64,000 nucleotides of DNA from Platanthera guangdongensis (lineage: Eukaryota > Streptophyta > Magnoliopsida > Asparagales > Orchidaceae). Both the position numbers and the translations under genes were made by a program. Numbering within the stretch: the first letter of the stretch is position 1; each line of letters opens with the position of its first letter. A model generated the notes under the pieces. It was not told the DNA's origin, searched no databases, and was given only the letters and a program-made list of their open reading frames with translations. Below, piece by piece: positions 45,995 through 56,368 of this stretch. The stretch is from assembly GCA_039583875.1 (NCBI GenBank), contig CM077149.1, forward strand, positions 24,813,194 to 24,877,193. Direction: 5' to 3'.

Positions 45995-46610
45995 GTGACA
46001 CGGGCGTGTCCCTACTCGTGTGGGAGAGGCCTGCTCTCGAGTCGACGACTCGAGTGTGTCTAGAGAAGGCACGAGTAGTGACATGGACGTGTTACTAGCC
46101 GTGTGCATGACGACACTGTAGGGACACGGCATGTCCCTACCCATGTAAGTGAAACCAGTGTTCCTGTGAAGGAAACAGGTAGAGACACGGGCATGTCCCT
46201 ACCCGTGTCAACCCAACCAACTTTAGTGTCTACAAGTCGAGTTGTCCCAGAGAAGGACACAGGTAGTGACACGGGCGTGTCACAACCCGTGTGAAGATGA
46301 CACGGGTAGAGACACGGACGTGTTCCTACCCATGTGCATCGAGTAGAGCTCGATGAAGAGTGCCCTGAGGAGGACATGTGTAGAGACACCGGCGTGTCCC
46401 TACCCGTGTGTGTCGAGTTGAACTCGACAAGGCATGTCCAGGGGAGGATATGGCCAGAGAATACGGCCGTGTCAGGTGGACATGGGTACGGACACGGGCG
46501 TGTCCCTACCCATGTTCCTGTAATGAATCGGCATTGAAACCCCATGTAACGCTTCGCCCGAGCAGGACATGGGCAAGGACACGGGCCTGTCCCTACCCGT
46601 ATCACTTTTC
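45995..46610. repeat. ACACGGGCGTGTC / CCCGTGT palindrome array (5' LTR of H)
   Basis: About ten units of GACACGGGCGTGTCCCTACCC-type sequence, each an inverted repeat on ACACGGG / CCCGTGT. Interspersed GTCGA palindromes occur at 46036-46054 (arms CTCGAGTCG and CGACTCGAG around one A) and 46418-46434 (GTCGAGTT and AACTCGAC around one G). Confidence 0.88.
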
Positions 46611-46611
46611 A

Positions 46612-46619
46612 TTTATAAC
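46612..46619 (+). promoter_or_regulatory. TATA-like box of LTR H
   Basis: TTTATAAC immediately follows the palindrome array and precedes GTTGTGAAAACCCTAGCC. The 3' LTR has TTTATAAG at the same place (54291). Confidence 0.45.
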
Positions 46620-48681
46620 AGTTGTGAAAACCCTAGCCGTTTTCACTCCTCATTCCAGCCATTTTTCTGAGAGAACTTCTGTAGAGAGGGAGAAACTGCT
46701 GGAGCAAGTTCTAGAGAAGTTCCGCCGCCACCGTGAAGGAGAAGATGCTGCCATGAAGAGTCATAAGGTCCCTGTCCGGAAATGGTGAAAACGCCGGAAA
46801 TGAGGTGAGCTTCCTCCCCTCTCCCTTGGAGCTAGATCTATAAATATCTAGGTGAGATGTCGACTCAAAAGAGTCTAAACTTGCGAGATGATTATTTCTC
46901 TAGGAAGATACTGTTCTAGGGCTTGTGCTCTAAGGATAGTTGTGTCTTCAACGTCTCCAACCTTCTATGTGAAGATGGGGGATGGTTTCGTGAACAGTAA
47001 TGGCCTCATGAGGGTGAATAAGGGAGGAGGAATTTCTAGTGTGATTTTGGAAGATCGGCTTGAGGTGGAAGATGGACCGATGCCATTCATTCCGCTTTAA
47101 GATGTGTGCAGAATCTGTATTCTGCGTGTAGCAATCTTCTTGGCCATTTTAGGGTGTGGTATGGCCAGATTTAGGCTTTTGACTGAACACAAAAGTTGAA
47201 GTCCTTGAAAATACCTTTCCAATGAGTGGTTGAATGATTTCAGGCAAGTTGGGTAGCTATGGAAATGTCTGAAAGAAAATGACATCTGATAAACCCTGCA
47301 TGCAGAAATTGTGTTCTGTACGCAGCGGACTTTAAAGATAATTTCAAAGGTGATACTATTGAATCTGGGTTGTGGTATGAATATGAAAGTTGTAACCCAT
47401 GGAAAGTCCTCTACATCGAGGGGCTAAACGTCTTCATCGGATTCCTGTAGCTTCAGGAATCTCCGGTCGAAGTTGCTGTCCAGATTTTATTCTGCACTTA
47501 AATTCTGGGTTTGGTATAGCATGGGTTTTGGGCTCATTGGAGTCAATGTTGCACGTTAACTTGAGGTTTGGTGAACTCTTCTATGATAATCATCTTAGTT
47601 CTATAATTGATGAAGTTTAATAATTGGATCCCATTAAATTGATTTGTGAAGCGAAGCATACTTAAACAAAAGGATTTGATAGAAATTGGTAGACTAATAT
47701 AAATACGCATCATGTTTAAAATGTGTTGAAATCATTTGGAATGACATGTAAGGGGATAATATATGGCCATGTAAATGTTTTATTAACGGAATGAATTTAG
47801 TAGTCCAATGCTTAGAGTGTCGTCTCCCTACGGGTTGCATTGTGAAAGAATGTAAGTGCGGTGTTGACCGTCACTAGTTGGGATAACGATGAGATGAGTC
47901 ATTGCATATCATACATTTCATTGCACAACAAGATCCTCATCGTATAAGTTTGTATGGGCACTCAAATATGATGAATTACTTTATGTAAACCGATCCTTAA
48001 CTTATAACCTTGTATGTGCATCCTTATAAGTTAAGTTACTTTCCTGATGTAGTTACTTGTACTTGATAGATGGTTATGGTCATGTAGAATTGCTAGCTTA
48101 TAATGTTGTCAATCATGTAGAACTATTACCACCAACTTGTACCTACTTTATTTACTTTTATATATTGTAGCCCTTGTTCGTTTCTCCTCCCGGTGCCGAG
48201 GAGTCGCCGGGGGAGCGGATGTGAAGCCACTTAGTCTTTTTGACTAACGGTTGCTGCGTCTTCCTTTTTAGGAGGTCACGCCGCAGGTGGAGCAGCCGCA
48301 GACTACGCAGCAGGAAAGCCAGGCCAGGACAACAGGGCCTGAGGGGACGGTACCGTTGCTACCATCAGTCACTGATGCGAGTGTTGAGCGACTCTGATGT
48401 AGCACCTTTTGGGCATTTATTAGCTGTACTCTGGTATTGTAGAATCATGTTTTAGCTTCTTTATTTGATGTACTTTGGACTTATATACTTTGTGTGGATT
48501 TGACTTCTCTTATTATTGTTTTGGTTGGGTTTACATATATAATGATATTGGTTGTAGCCGGCAGAATATGCGTCTTGTGGTACAGATTAGCCTGTGTGCT
48601 AATGCTACCACAAGGCGACTGTTCTGGGCATGAGACCCCCTTCGTGCAGTGTTTTGGGATCCGAGAGGGGAGTCTTACAAA

Positions 48682-48693
48682 TGGTATCAGTTT
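48682..48693 (+). other. Primer binding site of gypsy H
   Basis: TGGTATCAGTTT, two bases after the LTR terminal CA. Nine bases match the tRNA-Met-type site. Confidence 0.75.
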
Positions 48694-48944
48694 TCCACGA
48701 TCCTCAACTAAAGAATTCATTCAACAATGGTACCAACCCCGTTTGATTAGTCAGTTTGGGGACAAACTGACTTAGCGGAAGCAGTGGTGTGCCCTTATGT
48801 AATTCACACTATGTTGTCCAACTTTGACCTTAAGATTCGCCAACCTGACCATAAGTTTGTGTTCTACGTGTAGATTCCAGTACACATTGAGCCCATGGGG
48901 GCACTGCCGCCCCTTCCATACCCACTCAGTTCCAACAATCCGAG
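48694..48944 (+). other. Leader of gypsy H before gag
   Basis: No complete frame. The gag start is probably somewhere in 48890-48945; the first usable in-frame Met is at 48945. Confidence 0.4.
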
Positions 48945-49882
48945 TTGGGGCAGTCGCTCACCGCCATTCTGGAGTCCTTTAGGTCGCTGCAGCCTCCAGT
49001 AAAACAACAGGCTCCAGGCTCAAACTGGCTAATTAACTTTCTTGCTCTCTCCCCTCCCACCTACCTCGGGACGGAGTCGGCCGTACGCACGGGGGAATGG
49101 TTTGACACGGTACATGAGTTGTTGGCGGGGATCCATTGCTCTGCCAACATGGCTGTAACGTTGGTGGTGTTCGCCTTGGAACTACATGCTAAGAGTTGGT
49201 GGAAGTCACTCATGGGCTCCACGTTCCAAGTGCGAGTCTATACAGAGATAAGTTGGTGCGAGTTCTCGGGTGTCTTCTTGGAGCACTTCATTCCTTCATC
49301 TACTCGAGATGAACTCGAGGAGACGTTTCTTCTGCTGAAGCAAGGATCAAAGACGGTTACGGAATATCAGCGGGAGTTACAACATCTCGCGAGGTTCGTG
49401 GATTCATATGAGTTGGATGATAGAGGATATGCCAAGCATTTCTACAAAGCGCTCCGAGATCCCCTAAGGCCGGCCCTTTTGTTTATTATGGATGTTAGCT
49501 TGGCGGAGATCATCGATATGACAAAGAGATTAGTGGCGGACTACTAGGGAAGAGGTAAGAGGCCTGCAGAGGGAGTTATGGAAGCTGGCCCAAGCAATAG
49601 AAGGAGACAGGACTTTAGAGGAGGAGAGGATATCAAAGAGGTGCATGGCGTTTCCACTGAAACTTTAGAGTGGAGCATCCGGTTCCGCAGCCGCCAGCGT
49701 TGCCACCACCGCCTCAGCCTCAACAATTTCAGCAACTTGAGGGGTATCGTGGGCTGGTGTGTTTTGAATGCAACCAACCGGGCCACATCCGACGCTACTG
49801 CCCGCGATTATTTGGGAATGTCCCTCCTACTCTCCCTTCGACAGCTCCTCGAGGGCGGGGTTACATGCATGGTCGGGGATGA
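48945..49882 (+). pseudogene. gag: Gypsy H Gag, capsid piece and frameshifted zinc knuckle
   Basis: The open piece 48945-49547 (200 residues) holds the plant gag domain: PPTYLGTE...GEWFDTV, ALELHAKSWWKSL, SWCEFSGVFLEHFIPSSTRDELEETFLLLKQGSKTVTEYQREL, ending LVADY. The start may lie a little upstream. After the stop, the sequence in another frame (49670-49882) has a Pro-rich stretch and a clean CCHC knuckle CFECNQPGHIRRYC. A frameshift plus nonsense codon therefore separates capsid from nucleocapsid. In the family these are one protein. Confidence 0.88.
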
Positions 49883-50064
49883 GGACCGCGATGAGGAAAC
49901 CGTGGCCCTGCTAGGGATCAAGTGTACGCGTTGGACATGGCGCAAGAACGGAATCCCCAAGATGTGATTGTAGGTATGTTTTAAATTAATTATCACATTT
50001 TCATTGTTTAGCTTAAGTTGCTTAAGACATACTAGATACCTAGTGTTGAGTTTTTGGTTAATGG

Positions 50065-53000
50065 TACTTAGGCACCGTGGTAGTCGGCGGGAAGACGGCC
50101 TATGCGTTGTTCGATACCGATGCCTCAAACTCCTTTGTGTCCGAGGACTTCTTTAAAGATGTGGAGGGTGTACCATATTTCACCGGTATAGCCCGATGAG
50201 TACGCATCCTGGACGGCTCGGAGATGATTGCAACCGCTAAGTGCAAGTTTGAGATACTTATTGGGGGAAAAGCCTTTGATACGCCCACCATGGTCTTGAG
50301 AATGCTAGAATTCGACATCATTTTGGGCAAGGCGTGGTTGGACTGGCACTTCGCGAGGATTGACTGTGTAGAGAAACAAATCTACTTGAGGCATGGAGAC
50401 ACCGATGTCATCTTCCAAGGTATTAGATTCATAGCCCATATGTTATTATCTTCAGTTTAGGCTTTAAATGCCCATATGAAGGGGGATGAAGTCTTCATGA
50501 TCTATTTTGAGTTGAAGGAGATAGTATTGGAAATGAAAGACGTACGGGTATTGCGGGACTTCACCGAGGTATTTCCTAAGAAACTTCCAGGATTACCCCC
50601 GCATAGAAGAGTTGATTTTCAGATTAATCTAGTACCGGGCTCCAAGCCTGTATCCAGGGCCCCTTACCGATGTTCCTTGAAGGAACTTGCGGAGTTTAGA
50701 GTTCAACTGCAAGAACTGGTGGAGTTATGGTTCGTTCGCCCTAGCTCGTCACCCTGGGGAGCCCCTATATTGTTCATCAAGAAGAAGGATGGAACCCTAT
50801 GTTTATGCATAGACTATCGGGAACTCAATCTACTGACAGTGCGGAAAACCTATCCGCTACCCCGGATCAACGAGCTGTTCGATCAACTAGTAGGAGTGCA
50901 TTGGTTTTCTAAGTTGGATTTGCACTATGGGTAATATCAGTTGATAATACAAGAAGGGGACTTCCAGAAAATGTCCTTTAGTTCAAGATATGGGTTGTAC
51001 GAGTTCACGGTAATGTCGTTTGGTCTCACAAATATCCCTTCAGCTTTCATGAGCCTGACGAACAAGGTATTTGAACCTTATTTGGACATCTTCGTCATCA
51101 TCTTCATCGACGACATCCTAGTCTATTCAAAGACAGAGGAGGAGCATATAGATCACCTGACCTTGGTCCTGAAGAAATTGAAACAGCACGCCTTGTTTGC
51201 TAAATTTAGCAAGTGTGAATTCTGGCTTAAGGAGGTTGCTTTCTTGGGCCATATAATTAGTGGAGCAGGACTAGCGGTGGATTCGGCCAAGGTGCGTGTC
51301 GTGAAGGGGTGGTCACCCTTGAAGTCGGCGGCCGCTGTTCGGAGCTTTCTTGGACTTGTCGGGTACTACCGCAAGTTCGTAAAGGGATTCTCAAAGATTG
51401 TCCTTCCTCTTACTTCCTTGACGAAGAAAGGTGTGCCATTTGAGTGGACACCCCATTGTGAAGCGGCGTTCCAAGAGTTGAAGGATAGACTTACCTCCTC
51501 CCCTATCCTAGCACTTCCGTCTAGAAAGGAGGGATTTCAAGTTTACACTGACAAGTAGTATCAATGGATGGGAGCGGTATTGATGCAGCACGGGCACGTG
51601 ATTGCTTATGCTTCAATACAGTTGAAAAAATGTGAAATCGATTACCCGGTTCATGATTTGGAATTGGGAGCAGTGGTGTTCGCCTTGAAGGTTTGGAGGT
51701 ACTATATATACGGCGTCCACTGCGAGATCTTTTTGGACCGTAAAAACTTAAAGTACATTCATACACAGAAGGAATTGAACTTGAGACAACGGCGGCAGTT
51801 ATAGTTTCTGTGTGATTATGAGTTCACCTTGAACTACCACACCAGAAAAGCGAACTCGGTGGCCGATACATTGAGCAGAAAAGTACCGGACTGAATCTCA
51901 GAGTCTCGGTTGATGAGTATTGAGTTAGCTCGGATGATTGAAGAGATGAAGATTACTTTGGTATATAAGGCTCCTTCGGCATAATATACGGAGTACTTGG
52001 CAAGTATGAGCATAGTTTGTGATATCCGGGACCGAATCCGGGCGGAGCAAGAAAGGGATGTGGCTCTAGACTTGGCAATCAAGACAATCTAAGATGGGAC
52101 TACTCATGAGTATACACTAAAAGATGGCCTCATTTATTTCCGTGGTCGGCTCTACATTTCCAAGGTCGGTAAAATCCAGGAGGATATCTTGAGAGAGGCA
52201 CATTGCTCTCAGTATTCAGTGCACCCGAGTATTGCCAAGATGTACACTGGCTTGCGGAAGACCATGTGTTGGCCGAGAATTAAGAAGGATGTCAGATATT
52301 TTGTTACACATTACAAAGCTTGTCAAAGGGTGAAGGCGGAATGCAAGAGCCCTGGAGGTTTATTACAATCGTTGTCCATCCCCCGAGTGGATGTTTGAGG
52401 ATATCTCCATGGACTTCATCCATGGGTTACCTCGCTCACACTCAGGGAATGATTCGGTGTGGTTGATCGTTAATCGACTGACGAAAGTTGCCCGATTTAT
52501 TCCTGTGAATAAAGAGGCTGACGTGGATGTCCTGGTTTGCCTCTTTGTGGAGCAATTTGTACGGTACCATGGCGTGCCTAAGGCAATTGTGTCTCATCGT
52601 GATGGTCACTTTACCTCTAAGGAGTGGAAGGCAGTACCGGCATATTTGGGTTCACGCCTTACCTTTAGCACCGCGTTACATCCTCAGACGGATGGGAAGT
52701 CTGAAAGGACCATTAGGACATTGGAGGATCTATTGAGATTATGTGTGTTGGATAGAGGAGAGCCGTGGGAAAGGCTCCTACCACTGGTAGAATTCTCCAA
52801 CTACAACAGCCATCAGGCTAGCATCGGCATGGTACCCCATGAAGCTCTTTACAGAGGAAGTTGTAGAACCCCCTTGTCTTGGGTGCAAGATGAAGAACCG
52901 AAGGCTTTGGGAATTGAATATATTGATGATACTGATGCGGAGGTTAGACTAATACAGGATGGCATGTTGGAGTCTCAAAGTCGCAGGCGAAGTATTATAA

Positions 53001-53460
53001 TGCAAAGCACCGGATGGTGGAATTTCAAGTGGGTGATAAGGCGTTTCTGAAGATCCGGTCGATGCATGGAGTGTCACGGGTGCGTGGTGTTAAAAAGCTC
53101 AGCCCCAGGTATGTTGGGTCGCACACTATATTGGAAAGGATTGGCCATTTCGCCTATCGGTTGGAATTACCGCCCGAGCTAGAGAATCTCCACGATGTGT
53201 TCCATGTGTCGTCACTTCAAAAGGCGTTGTTGCGGCCCGATCAATATATCCCCACTACTGATGGTGCATTGGTGACTGATAGGTCAGTGCAACTAGAGCC
53301 GGTGCAGATCGTAGATAACGAGACAAGAACATTGCACCGCAAAAGTGTTACATTGGTGAAGGTGCTATGGTCAAATCATGGGAAGGAGGAGTATACATGG
53401 GAGTCGGTGGACTTGATGCAAAAATGCTACCTGGATTTGTTTGCCCAAGGTAATTCTTAA
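50065..53460 (+). pseudogene. pol: Gypsy H Pol (protease, RT, RNase H, integrase, chromodomain), interrupted
   Basis: Protease: LFDTDASNSFV near 50107, where the catalytic DTGAS has Asp in place of Gly. [40 protein letters not shown] (50476-50934), the catalytic FIDDILVYSK near 51110, and VRSFLGLVGYYRKFV. RNase H: 51459-51804. Integrase: zinc region CQRVKAECKSPGG, core DFIHGLPRSHSGND and SHRDGHFTSKEW with Glu in the GKSERTIRTLEDLL block (52189-53050). C-terminal module GDKAFLKIRSMHGVSRV...LSPRYVGSHTILERIG, then a chromodomain-like end RKSVTLVKVLWSNHGKEEYTWES (about 53336-53405), as in Tekay/Del chromoviruses. Stops at 50458, 50932, 51556 and 51802 and a frame change near 52390 disable it. Confidence 0.92.
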
Positions 53461-53547
53461 AAGCATATTTTAATTTCTGTTATGCTTTTCTCCCCATAGC
53501 CTTAGCATGATTTCGGGGACGAAATCTTCTATTTTGTTTATAGTATC
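53461..53547 (+). other. 3' noncoding segment of gypsy H
   Basis: Contains TTTCGGGGACGAAATC, a sequence commonly seen just before the 3' LTR in plant chromoviruses. A classic purine tract next to the LTR is not obvious. Confidence 0.5.
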
Positions 53548-54678
53548 TGTAACGTCCCGATTCGCACTAGACCCCTCGTGCGTGTTTTTGAGTCAGGAGA
53601 GATGACTTTGGTTTAGGGGAGTGCTGGCAGCAGGGCTGCACATGGAAATGGGTGGAGAAATTAGTCCAGAATAGGACATGGGTGGTGACATGGGCATGTC
53701 CCTACCCATGTGGGAGATGCCTGCTCTCGAGTTGACGACTCGAGTGTGTCCAGAGAAGGACATTGGTATTGACACGGGCGTGTCACTACCCGTGTCAATG
53801 ATGGTAGGGTAGGGAGATGACATTTCCCTACCAGTGTAAGTGAAACCAGTTTTCCCGTGAAGGACATGGGTAGAGACACGAGCGTGTCCCTACCCGTGTC
53901 AACCCACCCAACTTTAGTGTCGACAAGTCGAGTTGTCCCAGAGAAGGATACGGGTAGTGACACGGGTGTGTCACTACACGTGTGAAGATGACATGGGTAG
54001 AGACACAGGCATATTCATACTTGTATGCTTCGAGTAGAGCTCGATAAAGTGTGCCCCGAGGAGGACACAGGTAGAGACACGGGCGTGTCCCTACCCGTGT
54101 GTGTCGAGTTGAACTTGACGAGGCATGTCTAGAGGAGGACACGGCTAGAGAACACGACCGTGTTAGGTGGACATGGGTAGGGACACAGGCGTGTCTCTAC
54201 CCATGTTCCTATAATGAATCGACATTGAAACCGCCTGTAATGCTTCGCCCGAGCAGGACACGGGTAAGGACACGCCCGTGTCACTTTTCATTTATAAGGG
54301 TTGTGAAAACCCTAGCCATTTTCACTCGTCATTCCAGCCATTTTTCTGAGAGAACTTTTGTAGAGAGGGAGAAACTACAGGAGCAAGTTCTAGAGGAGAA
54401 GATCCGCCGCCGCCGTGAAGGAGAAGATGCCACCGCGAAGAGTCACAAGGTCCTTGCCCGGAAATGGTGGAACCGCCAAAAATGAGGTAAGCTTCCTCCC
54501 CTCTCCCTTGGTGCTAGATCTGTAGATATCTAGGTGAGATGTCGACTCAAAAGAGTCTAGACTTGCGAGATGATGATTTCTCTAGGAAGAGGCCGTTTTA
54601 GAGCTTGTGCTCTAAGGATAGTTGTGTCTTCAACCTCTCCAACCTTCTATGTGAAGATGGGGGATGGTTTCATGAAGA
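53548..54678 (+). repeat. 3' LTR of gypsy H, first 1131 bases
   Basis: Begins TGTAACGTCCCGATTCGCAC and follows the 5' LTR closely, including the ACACGGG array (53675-54285) and TATA-like box (54291-54298). It stops at GTTTCATGAAGA where copia F starts. The remainder would lie beyond the window. Confidence 0.92.
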
Positions 54679-54847
54679 TGTTGGAACACCCTATTACTAA
54701 TTTGGGTCAGGATCACTATGTCTCTAGGAATCTGTGTTTTGACCTTCTGTATAGCTTAATAGGTCAATTAGAATTGAGTCTAAGGGTTAGAAGGCTAGGA
54801 TTGGAAGCTGCCCTGAAGACCCAAGTTTTTCTGGAGACTAAGTCCAA

Positions 54848-55140
54848 ATCGTCGAGCTCAGCACGACGTTTCGTCGAACTCCGGTCGACGATCGTCTAGC
54901 TCAACTATTGACAGATCGTCGAGCTCCATTCGACGATCGCTGAGCGCAAACCTCATAATATCGTCGAGCTCTGGTCGACGATCGCTGAGCTCAACTTCTC
55001 AATATCGCTGAGCTCAGGTCGACGATTTTGACTCTGCACTGGATCCTTATCTCTGAGCTCAGTTCGACGATCCTTGAGCTCAGATCGACGATTTCTTTGC
55101 TGCTTGCATTTTCCAGTTCGCTGAGCTCAGCTTAGCGACT
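54848..55140. repeat. TCGTCGA / TCGACGA palindrome array (LTR of F)
   Basis: Six to eight inverted pairs, for example arms TCGTCGA and TCGACGA at 54871-54891 with a seven-base loop. They alternate with GCTGAGCTCA palindromes. Confidence 0.88.
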
Positions 55141-56181
55141 CAGATTTCAGTTATCTTTCAGAATTCAAATTCAAATCAGATAGAAGTTATTCTGCATTTA
55201 ATTCAGAAGATCTGCCAGCCGTTTTCATTTACTTCTGGAGCAAGTTTCAAGGAATTTTTCAAGGAACAATTCAGTGGACTTTCCTTCAGAACAGATTATG
55301 CAATTAAGGCTGTAATCAATGCAGACCAACGACTATCATTGACAGAGTAATATTCTATTCAGACTCAGAGAATAAAAGATAGAATGTTTTTGAATAAAGA
55401 CAGAGAATAGACAAGAACAGAAGGAGATTGACAAGAATAGGACACCTCTCAATATACAGAGACTCTGAAAAATATTCTGTCAGCAAGAATTCAGAAGAAC
55501 ACTCATCAAGAAGAGATCAAGCTTTCAAACATTCTTCAGATCTCTTCAGCTTTCAAAGTGTTCAAGGCCAACATCATTTCAAGACTCCAGACACTCAACA
55601 TTTCAGCTTGCTGAAATCATCTTTTGCTGGAGATCTATCTTTGAAGGCCTATCACCCTCAGCAAAGCTCATCTTCCTGAAGATCAAGGACTCAGGGGGAG
55701 CTTTGAAATCAATCCACTTAGTCTTCTCAGTTGATTGAGAAAAGAGAAGACTGCCATAACTCTCTCAACCCCCTCTCTGTAAAGGGTTTTTCAAACTCCC
55801 TTCAAAAGTTTGAATCTGGTTTTTGAGCACCTTGTCAAAATCTCATTGGTGGCAAGACACCTGATCAAAAAATCTGATTTGGTTTTTGAGCACCTTATCA
55901 AAAGCTCATTGGTGCCCAGGACACCTGATCAACCATCCTGCAGTGGATTCCTACCTAGGGTGGTAGAAGAGTGGATGTACCCAAGTTGGGGAACCACTAT
56001 ATTTCCTTGTGTCATCTGGTTCTGCATGTTTTCTTTTTGTTTCTGGCCTAGATTTTCTTGTGTTTAATTTCTGCATAGCTTAGTTTTGTGATTAGTTTTA
56101 CTTCTGCTTCCTTGCTTACACTCATTACAACAATTGTTGTAAAGCTTTGCAAAAGTTTTTCTTTGTATTTTAAAAGGCACC

Positions 56182-56218
56182 ATATACTCTATTCACCCCC
56201 CCCCCCTTTAGAGTATAT
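56182..56218 (+). promoter_or_regulatory. C-run hairpin near the 3' end of LTR F
   Basis: Ten-base arms ATATACTCTA and TAGAGTATAT enclose TTCAC11TT. It sits about 20 bases before the LTR end and 25 before the primer site, so it would lie in the RNA leader. Confidence 0.6.
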
Positions 56219-56241
56219 CAGATCTAGTTTCCCCTTTCAAT

Positions 56242-56253
56242 TGGTATCAGAGG
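56242..56253 (+). other. Primer binding site of copia F
   Basis: TGGTATCAGAGG, two bases after the LTR. Confidence 0.9.
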
Positions 56254-56368
56254 CAGGTTGGTTAATCATACCATATCTGTTTGGTTGTACAGGCTAACAC
56301 CTGAACCCCAAGATCCCAAACTAGATCCTTCTTTTGTATTTTATTATTAGATTTAGCTTGCACAAATC

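Larger units (their letters stand above)
45858..48679 (+). repeat. 5' LTR of gypsy H
   Basis: Begins TGTAACATCCTGATTCGCAC and ends GAGTCTTACA, 2822 bases. It contains a palindrome array (45995-46610), a TATA-like box (46612), the AAACCCTAGCC leader and a long AT-rich R/U5 part. It has no reading frame of interest. It is homologous to H' at 6246-8503 plus 17542-18020. Confidence 0.92.
45858..54678 (+). mobile_element. Ty3/gypsy chromovirus element H (Tekay-like), 3' LTR broken by copia F
   Basis: 5' LTR 45858-48679, primer site 48682, gag about 48945-49882, pol about 50065-53460 with a C-terminal chromodomain-like module, and a 3' LTR starting at 53548 that is interrupted at 54678 by copia F. 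The left flank is ACATC (45853-45857) inside gypsy fragment I. Coding regions have several stops and one frameshift, so the copy is non-autonomous. Confidence 0.92.
54679..56239 (+). repeat. 5' LTR of copia F
   Basis: TGTTGGAACACCC ... CCCCTTTCA, 1561 bases. It contains the array at 54848-55140, a TATA-like AATAAAAGAT near 55373 shared with E, and the C-run hairpin at 56182-56218. Confidence 0.92.
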
